A stretch of 64,000 nucleotides of DNA from Phytophthora colocasiae (Eukaryota > Oomycota > Peronosporomycetes > Peronosporales > Peronosporaceae): the NCBI GenBank assembly GCA_018806915.1, contig JAGKQI010000102.1:496001-560000 (forward strand). Direction: 5' to 3'. Of the stretch, positions 31,794 to 42,960 are shown in pieces. Within the stretch, counting starts at the first letter, position 1. Every line of letters starts with the position of its first letter. The notes beneath the pieces are model-generated. The model was given only the letters and a program-made list of their open reading frames with translations. It searched no databases and had not been told where the DNA came from. The position numbers were made by a program, and so were the translations under genes.

Positions 31794-34500
31794 TTAGGGA
31801 AGCTGCATCATAAAATTTATAGCCCCCTGCTTCTTGAGACGTGCCAGCACGGGGTTGTCTTCCTCGGGTGCAGATCCGGATTTGGCTTCCTCGTCGAATT
31901 TGCGGCTTGCACGACGTTGACTCCGGCGAAATCGAGCGTGGCTATTTTCCTCTTCGCTGCTACGGTCCTCGTCGTCACTTTCTTCAATAAACGAAGAGCT
32001 TTGACGAGATCGGCTTCTCATCAGCCCACTGCGCGATAGGGGCCTTTCCTTCACGACTATTTTCTCAAGATTGCCGCTACCGCTGCCACTACGCGATAGA
32101 GGCCTCTCCTTTGCAGCCCGTTTATCGAGATTGCCACTACCACTTCCACTTTGCTGGCGATGACGACTGTGACGAGATCGAGTTCGGCTTGAGATGCGGG
32201 TTTCCTCGTCATCGTCAGTACTCTCATCTCCATCATCTTCATCGAGGAACGAGGAATTACGACGCTCGAGGTCTGACGGCTTAGCCCGCACGTTCCCATT
32301 TAGTGACGAGATTTTATCTCCTAACGGAGCATTAGTGTTCACCATGCGCGGTCGGTCCAGAAGATTGTCGTCACTTTCGTCGCTGTCCTCGTCAGATTCA
32401 TTTTCTGCTGGGTTTTCCTCTTTAATCGGATCTGTTTGCAATATTTCGCCAAACATTGTGTTGAACGATGCTCTTCTGTTAAGATGACGTCGCGGGTCAG
32501 CTAATCCAGCACGGTGGGCAGGTATAGCGGGTGGATTATTCTCCTGACTTTGAGACTCGATTTCAATTGTCGGCATCGGTCGTTCGATCATCGAGTTTCT
32601 GCCAGGGATTTGAATAGGCTGTGCACGTTCCGAACCCCAGTTCAGCGCATTGAGACTGTCAGACTTTGGACGGACTCTATTGTGCGCATTCTCCACTTGC
32701 TGCTGCTCTTCCTTTTGCTTTTGCAGGACAACGCTCTCAGAAAACTGTTTCGACCGCCTGCGGTGACGCCTGTGAGTTCTGCGCCAAATAGCAGCGCGAG
32801 CTTGCATGAGCTCCTCTCTCTTTTTCTCGTTGGGAAGAAGCCTAGCCATCTCCGGAATCAGTTTGCAGCACTCTTGAGCGCCTATCGCTCCGAGGAGGAA
32901 GGCACAATACTCCATGGCAGACGTTTTCTCTCGACCAAAATCTTTTGTCTGGTCCTGGAAATCCTGCACACGCTCTTCATCGTAGGAGACTAGTTCACGG
33001 ACCGTCTGAACAATCTTCTTATGAAGCTTTTTCGCAACTTTTGGGTCCGTTTCAGGAATGACCTCCACAAACTCTTCACCCTCGTCTTCCAACGCTGCCG
33101 AACTTGTCCTTCTCAGTAATGCTGGCGGTGTATGGGTGGAGTCGGTGCTTGAGTAGTGGCTTGAAGGAGCAGATGATTCGTTGCTTATTGGCTCAATAGC
33201 AGATTGGTCAAATTGGTCAACACCCTGCGGCTCATTGGAAGGTAGGGGTTCCGAATCTTCATAAAATTCACTAGTCCCATCAAACGTCGACACTTGTGGC
33301 TCGGATATCGTGACAGGGTCTGGGTCTTCATTGTCATCACTTTCACTCAACGAAGATGGCTGGCAGAACAGAACGAAGCCCATTAGTCAACACGCAAAGT
33401 GCAAATCTGAGAGCTAGCACTTACAACAATCTCGAAGAAGTAGTCGAAGCCAAGAAACTGTTTCACTTTGCCTACCAAAACAGGCTCAGTGGAAATTTCT
33501 GGCATCTGAAATACCTAACGCCCGCGAAACAAAATAAAGCATCAGGAATACAGGTAGTGCACGTAAAAGAAGATCCTCATGAACGAACCTGCTCGACGTA
33601 GAGAGCAAGCTGCTGCTCCTTCAGTTCCTGCAAGGATTTCTTACGCATGCCACCAAAAAGCGAGTCTCGCTTGCGGTCTCTTGGAAACGCAATCTGTGTC
33701 ATATGAGCGCCGAATGAGACGCGCAGCTCGCTGTTACCGGCAAACTAAGATCAGTCCAAGTAAACACCACGACACGCTGACAGAACTCACTCATCAAACG
33801 CCTGAAGCTCCGAGAAGGTCTTCCAGGCCTTCCACTTGATGCTTGGTTTATCAATGGGTCGTGCAGGCAGCACCAGTTGACACGACAACTCGAACTCCTG
33901 TCGATTCGAACAGACAGAAACAGCACATTGTTGAGTAACGCCATATGACTTCGCTTCCCAGCATCAAGCAGCGCATGTCACTCACAACCGTCTCCGTGTG
34001 CTCGTCGCGCATGCTGGAGGTGAGCACAGCCGAAAACTTGTGTCCGACATCCTCGCTGGCGCTGATCGGGAGTCGCTCGTACTCAGTGATGGCCGTGTAA
34101 ACGGCAAAGAACCAAGCGTCGGTGGTTGCTTTGTCCTTGTCCTGCAGCTTAAACTTCTGCTCACACAATGGTCGTTCGTCAATACAAGGCCTTCTTCACT
34201 CCTAAATAAAACGTTTCTACCAACCTTGTGAAGTCCATTTCCAGATTCGTAGATGATAAATCCGTCCGGCACTTGCTCCAGTTTGGCGTCACGTAAGTCG
34301 ACACGCCCCAACGGGCGAAGCATGTCCTGGTCTGCTAATGAAGAGTACGCAAGCTCCAGAAGCTGAGGCTGTAGCACCACTGTCACACGCTGTGGCTTGG
34401 GCTTGCGGCGTGTTGGCGACTCGTCCAGCCTCGAGAGCAGCAGCAGCCCCTGCATCTGCTTCATGCGACGTCGACCGCCACTCTTCTTGGTCGTCGTCAT
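31794..34500 (-). CDS. PH- and PX-domain protein with Ser/Arg-rich tail (six exons)
   Basis: Model: 34500-34225, 34156-33986, 33897-33791, 33730-33589, 33514-33425 and 33359-31794; 783 residues, every join in frame. Residues ~25-150 look like a PH domain split over two exons (ending DAWFFAVYTAITEYERL). Residues ~150-260 look like a PX domain (SIKWKAWKTFSELQAFDEQL, then QQLALYVEQ), so phosphoinositide membrane binding is likely. The large last exon holds an acidic Ser-rich region, a helical domain (MEYCAFLLGAIGAQECCKLI, LLPNEKKREELMQ) and a tail with repeated Arg/Ser blocks such as AKERPLSRSGSGSGNLEK followed by a second KERPLSRSG. Role is probably endosomal or signalling. It ends 187 bp before the vasohibin start on the same strand and is divergent from the PI4-kinase. 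Confidence 0.75.
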
Positions 34501-34886
34501 GAATGCTCCTAGTTACGAGGGGATTCGAGCTCGAACTGCTCCGTCCTGGCAGGCCCAGCTTCTTCCTGCGTGCTGGTCCGTGTATCGGTATCGCATACAG
34601 ATGGCAGCATAGACAGGTCTAGAACCGTGAAATTAAATGCGGTATTCGATTTGAAAAACTTATGTTCAAATACACAAATATGATATCGTGTGTCCACTTA
34701 AAATTACGTTTCCAACACAATCTGTGTTGTCGACACAACGCTGGTCCACCCTGTGCATGTCTGTCGCCTTCACGTTGTTGCTGAATCGCACTTCATCTTC
34801 GTCGCCACACTCTAGCGGACAAGCCCACAAGCTCTTCTAGCGTTGTACCAACCCACCCACGACCCCCAACTGTATATGACACCAGC
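34501..34886. promoter_or_regulatory. divergent intergenic region
   Basis: A 386-bp gap between a PH-PX protein (-) and a PI4-kinase (+), both phosphoinositide-related. It must hold both promoters. I see no further gene and no clear named motif. Confidence 0.35.
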
Positions 34887-37800
34887 ATGACTGAGGAGAC
34901 CCAGGAGTCCCCTCGGACGCCCGTGCCCGCGTTAGAAGAGTGTGAAGGATCGCGAAGTGCCAACGAAATCACCATCAATGACAATCTCCAGTCTCCAGCA
35001 GGCGCCGGTTCGGCTCCGCCATCTACGCGGGCAGCAGATGCTGATAGCCGAAGCTCCGTGCAGTCCTGTGGGCCGCCCATGTCTGAGAGCGCCATGTCGT
35101 CGTCGTCGCTGGAGTTGTTGGGGCCACTGGGCGTCGAGCGCGACGGTCTAGGTGTCAAGGGGTATCTGAGCATGCGCGACGAAGGTGTGACGTACCACCG
35201 CATGAAGCGTTTCTACTGTCGCTGTGTGGGCGTTAATTTCTCGAGGTTCGCGTCGCGAGATGCGGCATCGACGATGATCTCAGCGTTGTTTAGTGCTGAG
35301 GTGCAGAAGGTGGAAGCCTGGGACGGCAAAGGCCTGTGGCATACGTACCGCCACTCTTTCAAGCTGTCATTCACGTCTGGCGTTGTGTTTAATGTGGATG
35401 CTGACTCGGAGGAGGATAAGCGACAATGGATCGAGTACATCGAGACTGTGCTGAAAGGAACAGAAGTTGCGGTCGAGAAGTGGAGCGCACACGTCTCGAT
35501 AAGCCCCGATATTATGGAGCTTACCCCAGGAGGTCTCACGTTTGCAAAGAAGAAGTACAGCCCACCCAAATTTAAGAACGATGTGACGTGCTGTCACCCT
35601 GGCTGTCACGTACGATTTGACAGCACCGGAAAGAGGCAGCACCACTGCAGAAATTGCGGCGGGTCTGTTTGTTCGGACCACAGCTCACGGTTCGCAATGC
35701 TTCGGCATCTCCACATAAACCACGCAGTTCGTCTGTGTATGGGCTGCTTCCGTGTTCAGCGCTTTGTGTTATGGCTTGGAATGCTACTGCAGCGCCTCAC
35801 TATTTCCCAAACTGAAGAAGGCGGTGTAAAAAGGCCTTCATTATCCAAGGCCGATGAAGAAGAAGTAGAAGCTTTGTTTGCAATGTTTGGAGATGACTCG
35901 TTTGGCATTTCCGACGTGATTCAGGTGCTTCATTTGCATCGCCATGGATGTGATGAAGCCTACGCCTACGCTGTGAACAAACTGTTGGAACTTTCAGCGT
36001 CCAATTTGGCAGATTTCGAGTTCTTTTTGCCGCAGGTATTTCACATGTGGTTAACAGTGGACTGGACGAACAACAACATCAAAGCTGCACTACTATTCCG
36101 AGTTATTTGCTACGCGACTCAATTGCACATTCGTCTAGCAACAGCAATCTATTGGCTAACCCGCGCAGCGATCGATGACAGCTGTGGTTGGGGTTTCGGT
36201 CAGTCGGAGTTGTACGTGCCTGATTTCCTGTACCGGAAGATGAGTATGTGCAAGTTATTGATGATCAATGTGGAGATGCAGATTTCCCATGGCGACTGGT
36301 CGTTTGAAGCAGATAAAGACTTACCAGCTTCACCGGAGCAAAATGCCATCATCAAGTGCCTTTTTGATCGGCTGCTGATCCTGGTCCACACTGACACGAA
36401 GGCTACTATCCCACTTGGTGCAATATGCGATGCTGTCAGTGGTTGCTCAATTCCTCAAGTGTTTTTGCTTCCCAGTGATGCACTTCCCGAAGATACTCAT
36501 CGTGATGATGGCGAAGAACGTCGGATCTTTACTACCCAAGTTCAATTCATTCAAGAACTCTGTGATATGACAGAACGACTGAGATTCCGCGCTCCTCATG
36601 AACGCAAGAAGGAATTAAGGAGTGAACTGCAGAAACTTGAGCTACCAGAAGGAGCCTTCTGTCCTTTAGGTTCCTGCGAGCGTCCACTGCAGCGGCTCCT
36701 TACAATTGCAAAAGAAGAAGGAACCGTTTTCACGACGAGAGCTCGTGCACCGACGCTCATTTTCTTCGAGGTGGCGAGACTGACGACAGCATCTGAGAAG
36801 AGTGCTTGGTTGCACCGGGGTCGATCGCTCACATTCAGTATCCAACATGACAAGACAAGTGATACGGAGGAAATTATTGACGTTGATGGCCTTGAAGTCC
36901 TAGTCCCCGCTTCTGAAGCTGAAGTCGCGAAGAATGCCATTGAAATGGCCACTAGCAGCGAAATTGCTCAAGTAATTGCGATGGACACTTTTTCTGCTGT
37001 TGAGGATGAGCAAGACAGTCGTGATCCAGACGAACTCGATGCACAAAAGAATTCAGGTGACGCTGAATCATCCGATAGTGATGAAGAAGATAGTGAGAAG
37101 GAAGAGCTGAGAGACCGCATTTCCTCTGATCCTCCACCGGCATTGGTTGCCCTTGCTCAAGCTGTGAATGGCAAGAAAAAAAAACGCGGTCGATCAGGCT
37201 CGCTGATGAACTCGACAACAAAATCGCTGGACTCCATTATTGCGTCATGTGCTGACACGATCAAGATTCGACGAAAGCGCTCTATCAGTGAAGGGTCTGG
37301 CCTTAGTGGACTTGAAAGATCGCAGAACAACCATTTGGGTGCCTTGCTGAGTGAGGTAGAAAACTTCACAGATGACCAATTGATCTCCATGGCTCAAAAT
37401 ATGGAAATCAGCATGTCGGAAAGCAACCCATCTGGCCACGGTACTTATACAGGCAAGCAAGTTGTTGAGTGGATGACCCAGAACGAAATCGTGTCAGATA
37501 AAGCTCATGCTCTCTGGCTTGGAAGTGAACTGCTCCGTTGTGGTGCTTTGGAGAAGACATCACTTTCATCCAACTCGTTCAGTGGTTTTGCGGCTAATGA
37601 CGAGACATCCTATCAGCTGAAAAGCGAGTCGAGCACAATGTTTCAATCCCCAGAGCGCCGCCACACTGTGCAATATGATGCTCCGCCAATAGTTGAGCCG
37701 TCTCCACGGTTAACAAAAGGCTCGCTTTCAGAATTTACTGACCGGGAACAACCATTAAAGCGCACGTCTTCTCGTATCATGTTGAAGTCGCAAGAAAAGA

Positions 37801-39135
37801 AGGTGGATATCTCTGACTTGGCTAATGCTATCGATGCCAACCTGAGCGGTGTAACTTCGGAAAGCGCGCCAAATTCTACGTCGAAATCTTCAAGACCACT
37901 TCAGGAATGCCTCGGCGGTTCTTCAGATGAACGACGTTCTATTGCTATGAACGTTCACAGCGGTTCGTTCATTTTGAAATTTGAGCCTAAAGTGGCTATT
38001 GCAGCGATGAACTCAGTTGAGCAAGCCATGCAACAGTATGTTCTGCCACAAGAGGGCGTAGCAAACGCTGCTCAACTCGGTGAGGACCTCCACGTACTAA
38101 GAGAGCAGTTGAGTATTGTGTACGAGTATGTCATCGACAAACGGAAGCGCCTTCACGTTGCGGTCGAGTCGGCTTTTGGAGAAAGCTTTGAAGAGAAAAA
38201 GCAGCGGTTGCGGGAAACGTCTTCTCACATCGCAGCATCAGCAACATCAGAGGCAAAGGATTGGGATTGCGTCGCATTCATCGTGAAGTCTAACGACGAC
38301 CTGCGGCAAGAAGTTTTGTGTCAGCAGATCATTCGTCAACTGCAGGATATTTTCCAGAGCGCAGACTTGCCTCTTCGCCTGTTGCCGTATGAAATTATTG
38401 CAACGTCAGCTTCTACCGGCATGATTGAGTACGTCAAGAACGCTGTGTCTCTCGATGCTTTAAAGAAAAGGAGCAACTACACGACACTCGCGGACCATTT
38501 CTTGAAGACGTATGGTGAGGTGGATTCTGCGGCCTACAAAACGGCCATGACGAACTTCGTGCGCAGTATGGCTGCTTATTCGTTGGCGTGCTATTTCTTA
38601 CAAATCAAAGACCGACACAACGGCAACATCATGATCGACAGTGATGGTCATGTGGTTCACATCGACTTCGGCTTCATCCTGGGCATTGCCCCTGGCGGGC
38701 GCTTTAGCTTGGAGACAGCGCCATTTAAACTGACAGGCGAGATGGTTGACGCCATGGGCGGCACTCAATCAGACTACTTCAAGGCCTATGTCATCTTCCT
38801 CATCCAAGGCTTTCTGGTTTTGCAGGTAAGACTAAGTAGACTGCTTGCACGTGTTGGATGGCGTACTAAAGTGTACTGTGTTAATTACTGTATAGCAACA
38901 CGCCGATACTATTCTGATGATGATCGCAATCATGGCACAAGAATCGTCTTGCCCGTGCTTCCTGTCGCAAAACCCGCGGGACGTCCTCAGTGCAACCAAG
39001 CAGCTTTTCCGGCTCGACTATAATCAAAACCAAGTCATCAAGCATGTGATCAGCCTCGTCCGTCGCAGCCACAACAGCTATCGCACGCGCCAATATGACG
39101 TTTTCCAGCGAATGACAAATGGCATTTTGCCCTAG
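34887..39135 (+). CDS. phosphatidylinositol 4-kinase with PH, FYVE-like and DEP domains (two exons)
   Basis: Model: exon 1 34887-38825, a 70-nt intron, exon 2 38896-39135; 1,392 residues. The order is a PH domain (~90-191, KGYLSMRDEGVTYHRMKRFY), a FYVE-like zinc finger (~234-288, CHVRFDSTGKRQHHCRNCGG, CMGCF), a PI-kinase helical region (~370-450), an acidic linker, a DEP domain (~827-894, YTGKQVVEWMTQNEIV) and a C-terminal PI3/4-kinase domain (~1124-1392). The kinase has the catalytic loop KDRHNGNIM near 1241 and the metal-binding DFG in HIDFGFILG near 1258, both complete. The kinase is closest to type III beta PI4K, which makes PI4P at the Golgi. The added PH, FYVE and DEP modules are unusual for PI4K in animals and fungi and imply targeting to other phosphoinositides. 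Confidence 0.9.
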
Positions 39136-39311
39136 GTTAAAGGGGTTAAGTGGCTGGTGCGTGGAACTACTACATGTAGTATTGCGTACTTGTCTGTTGT
39201 TAGACGTAAAGTCCTGTACGTGTCGAAGCCAAAGAAAACGCGAATTTATGAACAGTTCAGAGCCACTTTCGCAGAAATTCCCATCTAGCTTCTGGGGTGG
39301 GGTGAACCATC

Positions 39312-41980
39312 CTACTCGGGCTTCACTTTACGAGGGCGACCACGCGGGCGTGTAGTAGTCGTGTCAGCCTTTACTTTTACTTTCTTCGAGGATGAGAATG
39401 GGTTCTTGGACGACTTTTTCAGCTTCGCTACGGGCATGCTATCAAGTGAAAAGCGATTCCGAGAGAGAGACGGCAGCAAGACACTGTTGGACTCTTGTGC
39501 TGTACGATTGAGAGTACGAAATTGCGTGTTAGATGCTGAGCGTCTTCTGGCGAGTCAAGCGAATGTTGCCTACGTACTCTTTTGCGTAAGTTCGGACGAA
39601 AGCATATCCTGCGATTGCTCCATTCCCTGCGAAGATTCTTCAGTGGAATCGTCGCTCATGTTCTCATCGTTCTTCGCTTTCTTGTCTTTCTTGACAACCA
39701 CGGACGGCACCTCATCGTCAGTATCTACAATGGAACCCACATGCGTAAGCATATCAATCTATTGGAATCACAATACAGTAGCGAATCCTAACCGTTCTTG
39801 GTCAAGTCAGCCAGAAGGCTCTGGGAGTAGTCCAGCTCCTCCTCGTCAGAAGACGAAGATGAAGCACTTTCGACTGGGGTGGCAGTTTTCGGAGAGCGTT
39901 TCGCTGCTTTCACAACAACGGGGGTCGGCTCGCTGGAGTCAGATGAGGATTCGCTAGCGGTACTTTCAGCAGACTTCGGCGGGCTATCCTCAGTCTTGGT
40001 ATTCTTGTTTTTGTTCGCAACTTCTTTTCTCTTCGTCTCCAAAATATCCGCAAACCTTTCCTTGATCTTACTGGTTTCAGCCGAGGTAGTCTTTGTAGTC
40101 ACTTTAGTGACTGCCGTTTTCATCTCCTTCTCAGAAGCAGGTTCGCCGCCCTGCGTCGACGAGCTAGATACACTGGAACTAGAACTAGAGCTTGGTTTAC
40201 GAGCCTTTGGAGACTCGGAGCGCTTGACCTTTTTCGTAGTTTTCGCATCGGACTTCGTCTTCTCCGCTGTCTTTTTCTTTGAAGCAACCTTCGGTGATGC
40301 CTCCTTCTTCGCACGTTTGGCTGCAGGTTTTTCAACGTTATCCACCTCAGTGTCGATTTTTTTCTTTGGCTTCCGGGTGGGAGGTGTGGATTCGCTAGCA
40401 GTCGACGAGTCATCACCAGTAGGTGCAACCGGCTTAGCAGCCTCTTTTTTCTTTGCCGCCTTGGGAGCCTTAGGCTCAGCTTCGCTTGTCGTTACTGGTT
40501 TTTCCTTTTTCGCCGACTTGGTGGAAGCAACCGACTTAGCAGCTTCTTTCTTTTTTGCCGCCTTGGGGGACTTAGGCTCAGCTTCGCTTGCCGTCACGGG
40601 TTTTTCCTTTTTAGCCAACTTGGAGGAAGTAACCGACTTAGCAGCTTCTTTCTTCTTTGCTGACTTGGGGGCTTTAGCCTCAGCTTCACCAGACGTCGCT
40701 GATTCATTTTTTGCCGCGGTGGGAGATGTTTTCTTGGCTGGCTTCTGAGACTTCGACTCTGTTTGTTTTGGTCCATCCGCGGGCTCGCTCTGTGAGTTCA
40801 CAGAAGATTTCATTTTCTTCGTGGGAGGCTCTTGGACATCTTGGGCACTATCAACCGCAGAGGCACGCTTCTCACTGGTTGTACGCGCCTTCTCGCTTTT
40901 CTTCGAAGAAGATACGTCGCCTTCGGCATTTCGGAGAGTGCTCGCAATCAGAGCAGCGCCCGATTCGGTGGTGTTGTGTTTCGCAGCAAGCATTTGCTTC
41001 AGCAAAGCATTCTCACTTTTTTTCGGCACGACTTTTTTTGACGCCTTCTTAGTAGTCTGATCTGCTGCCTCACCAGTGAGCATCTTCGAGTCACCAGTTT
41101 CCTTCGTCCCAGACTTCTCAGAGTTCTTGGGTGCCTTCTTTTCAAGCTTCTTAGCATCCTTGTTGTCCTTCACTGCAGCAGTATTGGTGTCGTGATTCTC
41201 CTTCGAAGAAACCCTAGCATCGTGAGAATCTTTCGTGACAACCTTCACCGCACCATGAGATTTCTTCTCCGCTTCCTTGTGCTCCTTAGCCGAGACCTTC
41301 TTCACGTCTGTTTCCTTTTGCTCCTTGGGAGAAGACTGTTTTGTGTCCTTATTCTCCTTGGCAGCCCCCTTCTTAGCGTCTTTTACGCCGTTTTTCGCCA
41401 CTTCAGACGTCTCTTTCATAGCAGTCTTCTTCGCTTCGCTCAAAGTCGTCTTCTTCGAGTCTTGTGGCTGCTTCTGAACAGTAACCTTCTTCGGCACAGT
41501 TGTTTCCTTCGCCACGCTCTTCTTACTGCTGTCCTGAGTATCCTTCACCGCAGTCTTGATGCTCTGAGCAGCAGGTTTACCTGAAGCGTCGTGTGAGTTG
41601 GTAGTAATTTTCAGGGTCCTGTGCTGCTTTGACTTTTTGGGCTCGTTTACCACGATATAGATCTGCTCCATATTCTTAAACACATTTCCAGCTTGCACGT
41701 TTTTGGCTAAATCAACAAAGCAGTGAGGCGCCTGCTGTCGCACCTTGGTGTGCGCACGGCGGTCAACCACCAATTCAGGTGCCACACACTTCTGGATACG
41801 CAGGTCTCGGCTGAGCGGTTGCTGGTGCGGAAACACGCGGGAGTACTCGTCAATAATAAAGTCCTCCAGGTCGGCGATAGTGCGCAGGCGAGGCGTCTGA
41901 ACCAGCATTACACGGTCATCTTCCGGCAGCATAGCCAGCAATACAATCTCTTCCTCCATCGTGGTCAATGCTGTCGACAT
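39312..41980 (-). CDS. Lys/Ser-rich nuclear-type protein with a C-terminal AT-hook (three exons)
   Basis: Model: 41980-39793, 39724-39578 and 39499-39312; 840 residues. Codons upstream of 41980 begin with GTG, so this ATG is the first usable start. Residues 1-120 look folded (LLAMLPEDDRVMLVQTPRLR, then DLEDFIIDEYSRVFPH). The middle ~500 residues are low complexity, dominated by Lys, Ser, Thr and Ala. Three near-identical ~33-residue units (APKAAKKKEAAK ... KKEKPVT) lie at about 40430-40690. This resembles NOLC1/Nopp140-type nucleolar scaffold proteins in composition only. The two small 3' exons add an acidic patch and end in an AT-hook, TRPRGRPRKVKPE, which binds the minor groove of AT-rich DNA. 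The gene is convergent with the PI4-kinase (176 bp apart). Confidence 0.7.
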
Positions 41981-42179
41981 ATTCGTACAAAGGTGCAGCT
42001 CGAACAAACAGGAATGCACTTCGCGAATGGCTGCGAGGCAGTCGTACCTAGACGGATCTTAAAAATACAGTAAAAGCAGTAAGAAGTCCGATTTAAATTA
42101 CTTACACAATGAAAGAGTTCAATATTTAACTGAAACTTATGGCACAAATTTGTTATGGTATTTTCGTGGCGCTTTTCCC

Positions 42180-42402
42180 ATCTGATTGTGTACGAAAGTG
42201 TACGATAAGGTATAGATTATTTTACGTACATATATAGTTTAAAGTGGAGACGAAATTCCTACTTGCTGGATATGAATCTTACGAGGGAGGGTTCTTCACA
42301 GATATATCGTCCAATCAAATGTGGAGGCTGCCAGTCGGCGACCGGTTTGTCTGCAAGGCTAGGAAAGGGGTCAAATTTGACCCCTTTCGTACACAATCAG
42401 AT
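42180..42402. mobile_element. MITE copy 1, 223 bp, with 19-bp perfect TIRs
   Basis: Starts with ATCTGATTGTGTACGAAAG (42180-42198) and ends with its exact reverse complement (42384-42402). Just inside the right end is an 18-bp palindrome, GGGGTCAAATTTGACCCC. It has no coding capacity. A second copy follows 35 bp later in the same orientation. No clear target duplication is seen. Confidence 0.8.
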
Positions 42403-42437
42403 CTCTTCGTGTCGTGATTGTTGGTCAAGTATACTTC

Positions 42438-42658
42438 ATCTGATTGTGTACGATAAGGTATAGATTATTTTACGTACATATATAGTTTAAACTGGAGAGA
42501 AATTCCTACTTGCTGGATATGAATCTTGCGAGGGAGGGTTCTACACAGATATATCGTCCAATCAAATGTGGAGGCTGCCTGCGTGGCCAGTCGGCGACCG
42601 GTTTGTCTGCAAGGCTAGGAAAGGGGTCAAATTTGACCCCTTTCGTACACAATCAGAT
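42438..42658. mobile_element. MITE copy 2, 221 bp, same family
   Basis: Same ends as copy 1 and nearly identical inside. It differs by a 9-bp loss next to the left TIR, about 10-12 extra bases (GCGTGGCCAG) in the middle, and a few substitutions. It carries the same 18-bp palindrome near the right end. Confidence 0.8.
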
Positions 42659-42960
42659 GGCGCTCGGGCAATGGTTGTGCCGACAACCCTAAAATTTTGT
42701 CATTCTCCAATTTTTTCTCCCTAGTGCCCAAGTCGTTGCTGCTGTCCATTGTTCGTGTGTGCGCGTTTGTGTGTGAGTGACCTGAGATTTCTTGCGGATC
42801 AACTTTGTGTGCATGGTTCAGAGGTTACCATTGCTGTTCCGAAAGGAGGTTAAGCTTTGTGTTTTGTTCCTAGCGGTAAACATTGTTGTGCGAGTGCTTC
42901 TTGCTCACTACTGATAAACTTGTAATAGACTGTCGTTTGCAACCCAACCGCCGTGTTTTA
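42659..42960. other. gap without a gene
   Basis: About 300 bp with several T-rich and GT-rich runs (for example TGTGTGCGCGTTTGTGTGTGAG near 42755). No frame, repeat or site that I can support. Confidence 0.4.

Noticed and set aside
39879..40748. A 289-codon hydrophobic plus-strand frame opposite the Lys/Ser-rich gene
   Set aside because: Phe/Leu/Ala/Ser-rich reverse complement of AAG/GCC-type codons; typical shadow, no signal for a real membrane protein.
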